Under the pieces are notes generated by a model. That model was given only the letters and a program-made list of their open reading frames with translations, was not told where the DNA came from and searched no databases. Shown one piece after another: positions 7,129 to 15,667 of a stretch of 36,761 nt of DNA (within the stretch, counting starts at the first letter, position 1; every line of letters starts with the position of its first letter). The stretch is from contig VGRW01000031.1 in the NCBI GenBank assembly GCA_016875225.1, positions 1 to 36,761 on the forward strand. Direction: 5' to 3'. Source of the stretch: Deltaproteobacteria bacterium (lineage in GTDB: Bacteria; Myxococcota_A; UBA9160; SZUA-336). Made by a program: the position numbers and the translations under genes.

Positions 7129-7446
7129 ATGTCCGAGCTTCGCGCGCTGTATCAGCAGGCGTTCGACGCCTTCGTGAAGGGCGATTACGAGCAAGCGGTG
7201 GCCGGCTATCAGCGCGTGATCGAGCGCGACGGCCGGTTCGGCCTCGCGTATCAGGGACTGGCCGAGGTCTACAGCCGGCTGAACCGATTGGACGATGCGA
7301 TCGCGACGATCCGAAAGGCGATCGAGTGCGACCCCGACGAGCCGCTCTTCCACACCAGCCTGTCGCGCTTCCTGCAGCGGCAGGGCCGCATCCCAGAGGC
7401 CGAGGAGGCCTCGGCAGTCGCGGCGCGAATGAGCGCGATCCGCTGA
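7129..7446 (+). CDS. Small tetratricopeptide-repeat protein
   Basis: 105 residues made almost wholly of three TPR units (about residues 5-36, 38-71 and 72-104), recognisable by the A..Y......A...Y...I..D pattern and by GLAEVYSRLNRLDDAIATIRKAIE-type helices split across the second unit. There is no signal peptide, so it is probably cytoplasmic and acts as a protein-interaction module; its partner is unknown. The start ATG is fixed by an ideal AAGGAGGT 5 nt upstream. Only 43 bp separate it from the divergent dehydrogenase start, and TAGACT at 7106-7111 could be its -10. It is first in a closely spaced plus-strand run continuing into the PHP hydrolase 13 bp later. Confidence 0.85.
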   Translation: MSELRALYQQAFDAFVKGDYEQAVAGYQRVIERDGRFGLAYQGLAEVYSRLNRLDDAIATIRKAIECDPDEPLFHTSLSRFLQRQGRIPEAEEASAVAARMSAIR

Positions 7447-7459
7447 CGGAGCGTCGGGC

Positions 7460-8353
7460 GTGAAGGCGCTCGCGCTCGCGGCGTTGGTCGGCGTCATCCA
7501 CGTCCACCACGCGCCGTCGCACGACAGCGACGCCCCGTTCGAAGCCGTGCTCTCGGCCGCCGGCGAGGCCGGGCTCGACTTCGTGGTGCTCACCGATCAC
7601 GCGGATTCGGACTCGCCCGGGCTGCTGCCGGGAAGCGAGCACGCGGGGCTCGCGACCGCGCCGAACGGCCGGAAGGTCCTGATCCTGGTCGGCGCGGAGT
7701 TCGCCTCGCGCGATGGCCACGTGCTCGGGCTCGAGATCGAGCGCGGCGTGCCGGCGATCGGCCGTCCCGGGCGCGAGGTGATCGCCGCGATTCACGAGCA
7801 GGGAGGCTTCGCCGTCGTCGCGCATCCGTTCTCGCACGGCGGTTGGCACGACTGGGACGCGGAGTTCGACGGGCTCGAGGTGCAGAACAACGCCTCGGAC
7901 TTCACCCGGCTCTACGGACCGCTGCTGCCGTTTCGGCTGCTGCGCTTCGGATTCGACCGCAGCGCCCAGCTCGAGGACCTGTGGGTGCGGCCCTCGCGCG
8001 AGCTCGAGGCCTGGGATGGGCTCCTGGTCTCGGGGCGGCGCGTGGTCGGGTTCGCCGGCGCCGACGCGCACAACAACGTCTCTCTGCTCGGCTGGCAGCT
8101 CGACCCGTATCTGCAGATGTTCCGCGGCGTGCAGACGGTCTGTCCCGACGGCGAGCTGGAGCCGCGCGCGGTCTGGGCGCGCCTTCGCTCCGGGAGCTGC
8201 GCGATCCGCTACGGAATCCACGAGGCGCGCGCGGCAGAAGCGACTCTGATCGAGCTGCCTTCCGGTCGAAGCGAGCTCCAGCTCGACGGCGGCACGCGCG
8301 TGCTGGAGCTGCGCAATCCGCCCGCGGAGCCGGGGTTATACTCCGCGCCGTGA
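7460..8353 (+). CDS. PHP-domain metallohydrolase (CehA/McbA-like)
   Basis: 297 residues. Probable metal-dependent phosphoesterase or hydrolase. Metal-binding motifs run in the expected order: [11 protein letters not shown] near residue 14, LTDHAD near 48, GAEF near 77, [10 protein letters not shown] near 117 and GADAHNN near 200. This is the CehA/McbA arrangement. The N-terminal hydrophobic stretch ([10 protein letters not shown]) is short and merges with the first metal motif, so it is probably a core strand and not a signal peptide. The GTG start lies 13 bp after the TPR gene, with CGGAG upstream. Its stop overlaps the start of the threonine aldolase (GTGA), implying translational coupling. 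Substrate unknown. Confidence 0.82.
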   Translation: MKALALAALVGVIHVHHAPSHDSDAPFEAVLSAAGEAGLDFVVLTDHADSDSPGLLPGSEHAGLATAPNGRKVLILVGAEFASRDGHVLGLEIERGVPAIGRPGREVIAAIHEQGGFAVVAHPFSHGGWHDWDAEFDGLEVQNNASDFTRLYGPLLPFRLLRFGFDRSAQLEDLWVRPSRELEAWDGLLVSGRRVVGFAGADAHNNVSLLGWQLDPYLQMFRGVQTVCPDGELEPRAVWARLRSGSCAIRYGIHEARAAEATLIELPSGRSELQLDGGTRVLELRNPPAEPGLYSAP

Positions 8354-9363
8354 ATCCGATCGATCTGCGCAGCGACACCGTGACCCGGCCCTGCGCGGCG
8401 ATGCGCGAGGCGATGGCGAGCGCCGAGGTCGGCGACGACGTGTACGGCGAGGATCCGACCGTGAACCGCCTGCAGGAGCTGGCGGCCACGCTGCTTGGGA
8501 AGGAAGCCGCGCTCTTCGTGCCGTCGGGCACGATGGCCAACCAGATCGCGCTCCGCGCGCTCAGCGAATCCGGCGACGCCGCGATCGCCGCGCGCGACGC
8601 GCACATGGTCCTGTACGAGTCCGCAGGCGCCGCCTCGCTCGCGGGCGTGCAGCTGGTCGAGATCGGAAGCGGCGGATCGTTCGGCCCCGAGGAGCTACGC
8701 GCGGCGGTGTACCCCGCCGACGATCACTTCCCGCGCAGCGCGGCGCTTCTGGTCGAAAACACCCACAACCGCTCCGGCGGGCGCGTGTTTCCGTTCGAGC
8801 GCCTGCGGCAGGTCACGGATCTGGCGCGGCAGCTCGGTCTGCGCTGCCACATGGACGGCGCGCGGATCTTCAATGCCGAGGCTGCGAGCGGAATCCCGGC
8901 GGCGCGCTGGGCGGAGTCGTTCGACACGGTGAGCTTCTGCCTCTCGAAAGGACTCGGCGCGCCGGTCGGCTCGCTGCTGCTGGGATCTCGCGAGCTGATC
9001 CGCCGCGCCCACCGCTACCGCAAGCAGCAGGGCGGTGGCATGCGCCAGGCGGGAATCCTGGCCGCCGCGGGAATCTTCGCGTTGGAGCGCAATCGCAAGC
9101 GGCTCGGCGAGGATCACGCCAACGCGCGGCGGCTCGCGGCCGGGCTCGCCGGGATTCCCGGCGTCACCGTGCCCGAGCCGCCGGAGTCGAACATCGTGAT
9201 CTTCCGCCGCGCGGGGGCCGGCGCCTGGAGCGCGGCGCTGCGCGCGCGCGGCGTGCTGGTGAATCCCGTCGCGAGCGATGCGCTGCGCGCCGTGACGCAC
9301 CTCGACGTCGGTTCGAGCGAGATCGACGCTGCACTCGCGATATTGCGAGAGATCCGCGTTTGA
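8350..9363 (+). CDS. ltaE: Low-specificity L-threonine aldolase
   Basis: 337 residues, the usual length. A PLP enzyme that cleaves L-threonine and L-allo-threonine to glycine and acetaldehyde in the cytosol. Diagnostic sequence: [11 protein letters not shown] at the start, [31 protein letters not shown]85 stacking on PLP, HMDGAR with D169, and the Schiff-base lysine K200 in [13 protein letters not shown]. The GTG at 8350 is chosen because the family begins right at IDLRSDT; it overlaps the preceding stop by 4 bases. A good -10-like TATACT at 8337-8342 ends 7 bases before this GTG, so a leaderless internal transcript is possible. Its stop overlaps the next gene's TTG by 4 bases. Confidence 0.95.
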   Translation: MNPIDLRSDTVTRPCAAMREAMASAEVGDDVYGEDPTVNRLQELAATLLGKEAALFVPSGTMANQIALRALSESGDAAIAARDAHMVLYESAGAASLAGVQLVEIGSGGSFGPEELRAAVYPADDHFPRSAALLVENTHNRSGGRVFPFERLRQVTDLARQLGLRCHMDGARIFNAEAASGIPAARWAESFDTVSFCLSKGLGAPVGSLLLGSRELIRRAHRYRKQQGGGMRQAGILAAAGIFALERNRKRLGEDHANARRLAAGLAGIPGVTVPEPPESNIVIFRRAGAGAWSAALRARGVLVNPVASDALRAVTHLDVGSSEIDAALAILREIRV

Positions 9364-9782
9364 GCCCGCGCGCAGGTCTACGCTTCGAGTGCACGCTCTG
9401 CGGCGAGTGCTGCACCGCGCGCGGCGAGTACGCGTACGTGTACCTGAACGCGGACGAAGCCCGAGCTCTCGCCGACGAGCTCGGTCTGGGGCTGGCGGAG
9501 TTCAAGCGCCGCTACACGGAGAAGGACGAGTACGGCTGGACGCAGCTCCGCTTCGAGTCCGAATCGTGCATCTTCCTGGAGCCCGGCACGAAGCGCTGCA
9601 CCGTCTACGCTGCGCGACCGGTCCAGTGCCGGACGTTCCCGTTCTGGCGCGACCTGGTCGAGTCCGGCCGCTGGACCGACGCTGCGCGCAAGCTCTGCCC
9701 CGGAATCGGCCAGGGCCGCGCACACCGGCCCGAAGACGTCGAAGCGCGGATGCTCGAGATGGAGCTCGCCGACGAGACGTGA
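9360..9782 (+). CDS. YkgJ-family cysteine-cluster (CxxCxxCC) protein
   Basis: 140 residues. The N-terminus carries C11-x2-C14-x2-C17-C18, followed by C70, C80, C90 (in [12 protein letters not shown]) and C113, the arrangement of the YkgJ/UPF0153 family. These are thought to bind a metal or an Fe-S cluster; the biochemical role is not established. The TTG start overlaps the threonine aldolase stop (TTGA) and is the only candidate upstream of the first cysteine that gives a normal N-terminus. The tight coupling to ltaE suggests co-expression, but gives no direct functional clue. Soluble, with no signal peptide. Confidence 0.88.
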   Translation: MSPRAGLRFECTLCGECCTARGEYAYVYLNADEARALADELGLGLAEFKRRYTEKDEYGWTQLRFESESCIFLEPGTKRCTVYAARPVQCRTFPFWRDLVESGRWTDAARKLCPGIGQGRAHRPEDVEARMLEMELADET

Positions 9783-9812
9783 GCGGGCCTCCTGGCTATC
9801 TTCGCCGGAACG

Positions 9813-10421
9813 ATGACGCGACGGCGGACACGGCCCCCCGGCGGGGATTCCTGGAGCCACGTGACCGCGCGCTTGCGCGAGACCGCGAGTCTGCGCGAGG
9901 CGATTCCGAGCGAGCGGCAGCGCGTGCTCGAGCTCGTGCTCGCGCTCGCGGGCCGCGTGAGCGGCCGCCGCGTGCTCGACGTCGGATCCGACTCGAGCGC
10001 TCTCGCGCGCGGGCTCGGCCAGCAAGGCGCTCAGGTCGAGAGCGTCCGCGACCTGCTGGAGCCGGCCTCGCCGTTGCGCGGCCCGTTCGACGTGGTCACG
10101 GCTCTGGATTGCATCGACGACAGCAAGGATCCCGAAGCGGCGCTTCGGGTCCTGGGCAAGCTGCTTCATCCGCGCGGGCGGGTCGTGCTCGCGATCGCGC
10201 ACCCGTGGCGGGCGACGGCGGCGAGTGCGACCCCTCATCCCGCCCTCGCCAGTCTTCCCGCGCTTCTGGCGTCGCTTCGCTCCGCGGGCCTGCGGCTCGT
10301 CGACGCCGCGGAGCCGGTGGCCGACCCCGCGGAGGCGACCGGGGCCCGCGAGCCGCGCCACCTGGTATTGGTCGCGGAGCGCACCGGACGCCGCACGCGC
10401 AACCGCGGAACCAGCCGCTGA
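9813..10421 (+). CDS. Class I SAM-dependent methyltransferase-like protein
   Basis: 202 residues. A single Rossmann-type domain is suggested by RRVLDVGSDSSALARGL (motif I, about residues 52-68), then FDVVTALDCIDDSKDPEAAL and LLHPRGRVVLAIAHPW, which match the acidic-loop and post-II regions of class I methyltransferases. Motif I is D-x-G-S-D-S instead of the usual ExGxGxG, so cofactor binding may be altered or lost. No substrate domain is recognised. The N- and C-terminal tails are short and Arg-rich. It begins 30 bp after the Cys-cluster gene; TATCTT at 9797-9802 is a possible -10 just before the ATG. A degenerate or specialised methyltransferase is the best reading. Confidence 0.7.
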   Translation: MTRRRTRPPGGDSWSHVTARLRETASLREAIPSERQRVLELVLALAGRVSGRRVLDVGSDSSALARGLGQQGAQVESVRDLLEPASPLRGPFDVVTALDCIDDSKDPEAALRVLGKLLHPRGRVVLAIAHPWRATAASATPHPALASLPALLASLRSAGLRLVDAAEPVADPAEATGAREPRHLVLVAERTGRRTRNRGTSR

Positions 10422-10461
10422 TCCGCGGTCCGCGCACGAAATCGACAGGAGGTCCCGAACG

Positions 10462-10971
10462 ATGTCTGAAACGGAGCTGTCGCGCCGCGAACTGCTCGTC
10501 ACGGGCGCGTACGCGCTCGGCACGGCCCTGCTCTGGCCGCGGCTGGGTCGCGCCGAAGATCGGACCGCCTGGCTCGAAGTCGCCAAGAAGAGCCCGCTCG
10601 CCTACATCTCGCCGCTCGCGAAGGACGGGAGCGAGAGCCGCTGCCACGGCGAGGTCTGGTTCTTCCTCGATGCGGGCGACGTCGTGATCGCGACCGGAAC
10701 CAAGACCTGGAAGGCCCGCGCGCTCGCGGCCGGTCGGGATCGCGCGCGCGTCTGGGTCGGCGACTTCGGACCCTACGCGAAGGCGCCCGAGAAGCTCCAG
10801 ACCGCCCCGAGCTTCGTCGCGAAGGCGAGAATCGACGGCGATCGCGCAGTCTTCGGGCGACTGCTAGCGGCGTATGCCACGAAGTACCCCGACGAATGGG
10901 GCAAGTGGAAGCCTCGCTTCGAGTCGAGCTACGCCGACGGCTCGCGGGTGGTGATCCGCTACCAGGCCTAG
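10462..10971 (+). CDS. Tat-exported pyridoxamine-phosphate-oxidase-like (flavin split-barrel) protein
   Basis: 169 residues. The N-terminus SRRELLVTGAYALGTALLW is a twin-arginine signal (SRRxLL), so the folded protein is probably exported to the periplasm with its cofactor. The mature part resembles small split-barrel flavin-binding proteins: LAYISPLAKDGSESRCHGEVWFF split over the first strands, then TKTWKARAL and RARVWVGDFGPY. Heme- or F420-binding relatives share the fold, so the cofactor is uncertain. The start ATG has GGAGG 9 nt upstream. Its TAG stop shares CTAG with the stop of the convergent ComM gene, so the two genes end on top of each other. Confidence 0.65.
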   Translation: MSETELSRRELLVTGAYALGTALLWPRLGRAEDRTAWLEVAKKSPLAYISPLAKDGSESRCHGEVWFFLDAGDVVIATGTKTWKARALAAGRDRARVWVGDFGPYAKAPEKLQTAPSFVAKARIDGDRAVFGRLLAAYATKYPDEWGKWKPRFESSYADGSRVVIRYQA

Positions 10972-12488
10972 CGCGCTCGCGAGGCGTCTCGGTAGCTGAT
11001 CGCCTCGGCGACGTGGCCGACGTCGATCGCGCCGGCTCCCGAGAGGTCCGCGATCGTGCGCGCGACGCGAAGGCAGCGCACGACCGCACGCATCGACAGG
11101 CCCAGCGCCGAGACCGCGCGCTCCAGCAGCGCGCGCGCGTCCGCGCGCAGCGCGCAGTGGCGCGGAAGCGCCGCCGTGGGAAGCTGCGCATTCGTGCTCC
11201 ACGGCTCGCCGCGGTAGCGCTCGAGCTGGAGTCCGCGCGCCGCGCGCACGCGCGCGAGCACCTGCTCGCTGGTCTCGCCGCTGCGGCCCTCGCGGAGCAT
11301 GTCCTTCCACGGAACCGCGGCCAGGGCGACGTGCAGGTCGATCCGGTCGAGCAGCGGTCCCGAAATCTTCGCCCGGTAGCGCGCGACTTCCGGCTCCAGG
11401 CATCTGCACTCTCGAACCGCGGAGCCGCGCCAGCCGCACGGGCACGGGTTCATCGCCGCGACGAGCTGGAATCGCGCGGGCATGCGCGCGCTGGCGTGCG
11501 AGCGCGCGATCCGGATCTCGCCCTCCTCGAGCGGCTGGCGCAGCGCCTCGAGCACGGGCCTGCGAAATTCCGGGAGCTCGTCGAGGAAGAGCACGCCGCG
11601 GTGCGCAAGCGTGATCTCGCCCGGGCGAAGCGGCCGCCCGCCGCCCGCCATTCCCGCGTCGGAGGTGCTGTGGTGCGGCGCGCGAAACGGCGGCCGCTCG
11701 AGCAGCCCCGAGGGACCGAGCGTCCCGGCGGCGCTGTGGATTCGCGTCGCCTCGAGCGCGGCCTCGCTGTCCAGCTCGGGCAGGATTCCCGGCAGGCGGC
11801 GCGCGAGCAGCGTCTTCCCGGCGCCGGGCGGCCCGACCAGAAGCAGGTTGTGCGCGCCGGCGGCGGCGATCTCGAGCGCGCGCTTGGCGCTCTCCTGACC
11901 GTGTATGTCGGAGAGATCGAGCGCGAGCTCCGCGGGCACGTCTCGAGGCGGGGTCGGGCTCGGCGACTCGAGCGCCTCGCCGTCGCGAAGCCAGCGCAGC
12001 ACCGAGCCGAGATCTCCCGCGCCGAGCGCCGCGAGTCGTGGCCAGAGCGACGCCTCGAACAGATTTCCGCTCGGCACGATCACGTCGCGGATCACGCTCC
12101 CCTCCGCGGCGCCGAGCATCGCGAGCACGCCTCGAACCGGCCGCAGCCCGCCGTCGAGCCCGAGTTCGCCCAGGAACAGCGACCCGCGCAGGCGTTCTTC
12201 GCAGAGCTCGACGCGCGTTCCCGCGATGCCGACCGCGATCGGGAGGTCGAGCGCCGAGCCGACCTTCGGCAGCCCCGTCGGCGCGAGATTCACGGTCACG
12301 CGGCCGGGAGGGAATTCGAGGCTGGCGTGGCGGAACGCGGCGCGAATCCGATCGCGGCTCTCGTTCACGATGCGATCCGCCTGACCGACGATGTGAAACG
12401 CCGGCAACCCTGCGCCCGCTTCGACTTCGACGGAGACTCTGACGCCGTCGAGAACGTGAAGCGTGGCGCCGAAGACGCGCAAGAGCAT
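10968..12488 (-). CDS. comM: YifB/ComM-family AAA+ ATPase (Mg-chelatase-like)
   Basis: 506 residues, full length. In competent bacteria ComM is a hexameric helicase that promotes branch migration during integration of transformed DNA; in others the function is unknown. Order: an N-terminal Lon-protease-like S5 fold (GLPAFHIVGQADRIVNESR, GSALDLPIAVGI), Walker A GPPGAGKT at 219-226, the HHSTSDAGMAGGG segment, Walker B GVLFLDELPEF, NPCPCGW, then the sensor/lid and Mg-chelatase C-terminal domain. The Cys set NPCPCG...C.C is typical of the family. A 93-bp divergent spacer separates its start from the M28 gene; no strong promoter was identified there. Family assignment is certain, the role in natural transformation is inferred. 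Confidence 0.94.
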   Translation of the reverse strand: MLLRVFGATLHVLDGVRVSVEVEAGAGLPAFHIVGQADRIVNESRDRIRAAFRHASLEFPPGRVTVNLAPTGLPKVGSALDLPIAVGIAGTRVELCEERLRGSLFLGELGLDGGLRPVRGVLAMLGAAEGSVIRDVIVPSGNLFEASLWPRLAALGAGDLGSVLRWLRDGEALESPSPTPPRDVPAELALDLSDIHGQESAKRALEIAAAGAHNLLLVGPPGAGKTLLARRLPGILPELDSEAALEATRIHSAAGTLGPSGLLERPPFRAPHHSTSDAGMAGGGRPLRPGEITLAHRGVLFLDELPEFRRPVLEALRQPLEEGEIRIARSHASARMPARFQLVAAMNPCPCGWRGSAVRECRCLEPEVARYRAKISGPLLDRIDLHVALAAVPWKDMLREGRSGETSEQVLARVRAARGLQLERYRGEPWSTNAQLPTAALPRHCALRADARALLERAVSALGLSMRAVVRCLRVARTIADLSGAGAIDVGHVAEAISYRDASRAR

Positions 12489-12581
12489 TTCGAACCCGCG
12501 CGGGACCGGGGGAAGTGCTTCCTATGGTCGCGCGATCGCGGCAGAAGTGGCGCGGTCGGCCGGGACGGACGGGTGCCGTGT

Positions 12582-13604
12582 ATGCTCGCGAGCTTGGAAC
12601 CGGGCGCGTCTGCAACTCGTGTGCGCGGCGTCGGGCGGCGTCGCGCGACGCTCGCGGCGGCGCTGATCGCCGCCGCGGCGCTCAATTGCGGCGAGCGCGG
12701 AGCCGTCGAGCCGCCGCGGGCCGCGCGCGCGGGCTTCGACGGTACGCGCGCGTTCGCGGATCTCGAGGAGCTGGTGCACATCGGCCCGCGACCGGCGGGC
12801 TCGCCCGGCGCGGCGCGCGCGCGCGAGCTGATCCGCGAACGGCTTCGCCAGGCGGGCTGGGTCGTCGAGGAGCACGCGTTCGAGGCCGGCCCGCCGGGAG
12901 CGAAGCCGCGGCGGATGGTCAATCTGATCGCGCGGCGCGTCGACTCCACCGCGGAGCGCGTCCTTCTGATCACCCATTACGACACGAAGGACATCCCGGG
13001 AATCCGCTTCGTCGGCGCGAACGACGGCGCCTCTGGAACGGCGGTGCTGCTCGAGCTCGCGCGCGTGCTCGCCGCGTACGAGCTGCCGCTGGCGATCGAG
13101 CTGGTCTTCGCCGACGGCGAAGAGGCCTTCGGCGCCTCGATCACTCGACAGGACGGCTTGTACGGAAGCAGCGCGCTCGCCGAGCGCATGCGGGCGGACG
13201 GGAGTCTCGAGCGGGTTCGCAGCGTGATCCTGGTGGACATGGTCGGGGATGCGGACCTGAACCTCGTCGTCGACCAGGGCTCGTCACCGTTGCTGCGCGA
13301 GATCTTCGCGCGCGAGGCGGAGCGGCTGGGGCTCGGCGCGATCATCGATCCGACGGCCGAGATGACGGTGATCGACGACCACACGCCGTTCGCGGCGCTC
13401 GGCGTCGAGCACGTGCTGGCCGTGATCGACTTCCAATTCGGCGGGCGTGTCTCGCCGGGTCGTCTCTGGCACACCGCGGGTGACTCGCTGGAATCGGTCT
13501 CGGCGTCGAGCCTGAATTCCGTCGGCCGAGTGCTGGTCGAAACCGTCCGCGCGGTCTCGGAGCACTGGAGCAAAACGGGCGCGCCTCGTGCGCGGGGCGA
13601 ATAG
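12582..13604 (+). CDS. M28-family zinc enzyme, glutaminyl-peptide cyclotransferase-like
   Basis: 340 residues, exported. The catalytic set matches glutaminyl cyclase (QC): H132-x-D134 in THYDTKDIPG, D148 in VGANDGASGT, E180-E181 in DGEEAF, DGLYGS, D219 in VILVDM, D266 in DDHTPF and W296-H297 in LWHTAGD. These line up with D159/E201/E202/D248/D305/W329/H330 of human QC. QC-type enzymes convert N-terminal Gln to pyroglutamate on exported peptides; an aminopeptidase activity cannot be excluded. The N-terminus has a hydrophobic segment ending ALNCG (C36), a weak lipobox. The ATG at 12582 overlaps a TATGCT -10-like element, so a start at the GTG at 12621, just before the signal peptide, is a reasonable alternative. 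Confidence 0.8.
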   Translation: MLASLEPGASATRVRGVGRRRATLAAALIAAAALNCGERGAVEPPRAARAGFDGTRAFADLEELVHIGPRPAGSPGAARARELIRERLRQAGWVVEEHAFEAGPPGAKPRRMVNLIARRVDSTAERVLLITHYDTKDIPGIRFVGANDGASGTAVLLELARVLAAYELPLAIELVFADGEEAFGASITRQDGLYGSSALAERMRADGSLERVRSVILVDMVGDADLNLVVDQGSSPLLREIFAREAERLGLGAIIDPTAEMTVIDDHTPFAALGVEHVLAVIDFQFGGRVSPGRLWHTAGDSLESVSASSLNSVGRVLVETVRAVSEHWSKTGAPRARGE

Positions 13605-13656
13605 CCGTCCTACACTGCGCAGCAATCTACGCGGATCTCAAGGAAGGAAGACTCGA

Positions 13657-14331
13657 ATGCGCGTTCTGCGAACCATCACGACCGCGGTCTCTCTGGTGTG
13701 CATTGCCGTCACGCTCGGCTGCGCCGAGGGTCAGCTTCTCGACACGAAGACCAAGCAGGGCGCGGTCGTCGGAACGCTCGCGGGCGCCGCTGCGGGCGCG
13801 GCGATCGGCGGCAAGAAGCACCGCGCGGGCGGGGCTTTGATCGGCGCGGCCGGCGGCGCGATCGCAGGTGGCCTGATCGGCAACTACCTCGACAAGCAGG
13901 CCAAGGAGATCGATGCGATTCCGGGCGCCGAGGTCGAGCGGCGCGATGACTCCCTGCTGGTGAATTTCGCGGGTGGAATCCTGTTCGACACGAACTCCTC
14001 CTCTCTCCTGCCGGGCGGCTACGACCGGCTTCGCTCGCTCGCAACGACGCTCAAGAGCTACCCGCAGCAGCGCCTGATCGTGAAGGGCCATACGGACTCG
14101 CAGGGCGACGACCGCTACAACCAGAAGCTCTCGGAGGAGCGCGCCGCCACCGTGCAGACCTTCATCATCTCGGAAGGCGTCCAGGCCGCGCGCATCACGG
14201 CGATCGGGTTCGGCTCGAAGATGCCGGTCGCCACCAACGCGACGGCCGAGGGGCGCCAGCAGAACCGTCGCGTCGAGATCGAGATCCGACCGGACGCCGA
14301 GGTGCTTCAGAGCGGCAGCGCGCCGCAGTAG
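13657..14331 (+). CDS. OmpA-family lipoprotein with glycine-zipper domain
   Basis: 224 residues. A lipoprotein-type signal peptide ends VTLGC with C22 as the probable lipidated residue. Residues ~36-78 are a Gly/Ala-rich zipper (GAVVGTLAGAAAGAAIGG and a second GGALIGAAGGAIAGGLIG block) that can insert in or oligomerise on a membrane. Residues ~105-215 form an OmpA C-terminal domain (ILFDTNSSSLLPGGY, VKGHTDSQGDD, NQKLSEERAATVQTFI, GFGSKMPVATN, NRRVEIEI) that binds peptidoglycan. This resembles YiaD/Pal-type outer-membrane lipoproteins. AAGGAAGG precedes the ATG and TACACT at 13611-13616 is a candidate -10. The vWA gene begins 10 bp after the stop, so the two are probably co-translated. Confidence 0.93.
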   Translation: MRVLRTITTAVSLVCIAVTLGCAEGQLLDTKTKQGAVVGTLAGAAAGAAIGGKKHRAGGALIGAAGGAIAGGLIGNYLDKQAKEIDAIPGAEVERRDDSLLVNFAGGILFDTNSSSLLPGGYDRLRSLATTLKSYPQQRLIVKGHTDSQGDDRYNQKLSEERAATVQTFIISEGVQAARITAIGFGSKMPVATNATAEGRQQNRRVEIEIRPDAEVLQSGSAPQ

Positions 14332-14341
14332 GTCCGACACT

Positions 14342-15646
14342 TTGCGGAGTCGCGCGCAGAGGCCGCTCGCGGCCCTATCGGTCGGTCTCGCGCTCTTCGC
14401 AGCGGGCCTGGCGTACGCCCCGCGCGCGAACGCGCAGGACGCCAATGCCGTCCAGATCGAGATCCGCTCGCCGCTTCCCGGCGAGACGATCCGCAACAAG
14501 ACCGACATGGCGCCGCTCGCGGGGCTCGCGATCGCGGGCGAGCGGCCGACGAGCTTCGACGTGGTCATCGTGCTCGACGTCTCGGGATCGACCGCCTACC
14601 CGAGCGGGATCGACGTGGACGGCGACGGCGTGCTCGGCGAGACGCAGCGCTCTCCAATCTCCTCGCAGCCCGACACGCCCAACACCGACCCGGACGACTC
14701 GGTGCTCGCGGCCGAGGTCTCGGCCTCGAAGGCCCTGCTCGACGGGCTCGATCCCTCGCGCGTTCACGTCGGTGTCGTCTCGTTCTCGGGTGAGGTCGAT
14801 CCGGTGACGCAGCGGCGGCTCGGTCGCGGCGACGACGCCCTGCTCGAGCAGGCGCTGACGCCCGACTACGCCGCGGTCAAGCGCTCGCTCGAAGCGACGC
14901 TGCTCCGCGGGCCGAACGGCGGCACGAACATGCAGGCGGGCGTGAAGCTCGCGCTCCGCGAGCTGGCGGGGCTCCCGGGCTCGGTGTCGCGTCCGCGCGC
15001 GCACGCGAAGAAGGTGATCCTGTTCCTGACGGACGGAAAGCCGTCGCTGCCCTTCGGGCAGGCGAACGTCGAGGACAAGGAAGACATGCTGGCGGCGATC
15101 GACGCCGCGCAGCTGTGCCGGGTCGCGGGCGTGATGTTGAACGTGTACGGGCTCGGCCCTTCCGCGATCGACTATCCGGTCGCGGCGACGGAGATGGCGA
15201 AAGCGACGGGTGGCCTCTACACACCGGTGCGTCGACCCGGCGACATCGTCGCGATGATCTCGGGAGTCTCGTTCGCGAACATCGAGGACGTGGTCGCGGT
15301 GAACCTGACGCTGATGGAATGGGCCGGACCGAACGACGTGCTGCTCTCGCCCGACGGCTCGTTCCAGGGCTTCGTGCCGGTGCGACCCGGCCTGAACCGG
15401 ATCCGCGTCTCGGCGCTCGCTTCCGACGGAAGTCGCGGATCGAAGGAGTTCGACCTCACCTTCGCGCAGCAGGGCATGAGCGATCTGGAGCTCACGGCCG
15501 AGCGGGATCGCATCCGGCAGCGGAACCGCGAAATCCAGCTCCGACTCGAACGCGAGCGTCAGAACGCGTTCCGCAAGCAGGAGCGCGAGCGCGTGCTCGA
15601 GATCGGGATCGAGAAGCCCGAGGACGCGCCGAAGCCCGCGCCCTGA
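14342..15646 (+). CDS. Exported von Willebrand factor A-domain protein
   Basis: 434 residues. The Sec signal peptide ends PRANA at residue 31. The vWA domain (about 70-310) has the MIDAS motif D79-V-S-G-S83, then GGTNMQAG and VILFLTDGKPS. Right after the MIDAS serines an insert carries DVDGDG (91-96), an EF-hand-like calcium loop, in a Pro/Asp-rich segment. A beta-sandwich-like region (about 320-375) and a highly charged helical tail (residues 380-425, many RER/RQR repeats) complete it. Such proteins mediate metal-dependent adhesion or assembly outside the cytoplasm. The TTG start is the only start giving the signal peptide, and it lies 10 bp after the OmpA lipoprotein gene. A convergent hairpin follows. 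Confidence 0.88.
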   Translation: MRSRAQRPLAALSVGLALFAAGLAYAPRANAQDANAVQIEIRSPLPGETIRNKTDMAPLAGLAIAGERPTSFDVVIVLDVSGSTAYPSGIDVDGDGVLGETQRSPISSQPDTPNTDPDDSVLAAEVSASKALLDGLDPSRVHVGVVSFSGEVDPVTQRRLGRGDDALLEQALTPDYAAVKRSLEATLLRGPNGGTNMQAGVKLALRELAGLPGSVSRPRAHAKKVILFLTDGKPSLPFGQANVEDKEDMLAAIDAAQLCRVAGVMLNVYGLGPSAIDYPVAATEMAKATGGLYTPVRRPGDIVAMISGVSFANIEDVVAVNLTLMEWAGPNDVLLSPDGSFQGFVPVRPGLNRIRVSALASDGSRGSKEFDLTFAQQGMSDLELTAERDRIRQRNREIQLRLERERQNAFRKQERERVLEIGIEKPEDAPKPAP

Positions 15647-15648
15647 CC

Positions 15649-15666
15649 CGGGCTCGGTTCAGCCCG
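15649..15666. terminator. Possible bidirectional hairpin between convergent genes
   Basis: CGGGCT (15649-15654), loop CGGTTC, AGCCCG (15661-15666) form a perfect 6-bp stem in the 21-bp gap between the vWA gene and the convergent repeat lipoprotein. There is no T-tract on either side, so factor-independent termination would be weak. Confidence 0.4.
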
Positions 15667-15667
15667 C

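Noticed and set aside
10896-12581. Very long plus-strand frame upstream of the M28 enzyme
   Set aside because: It is antisense to ComM and has shadow composition; the M28 signal peptide begins after 12582.
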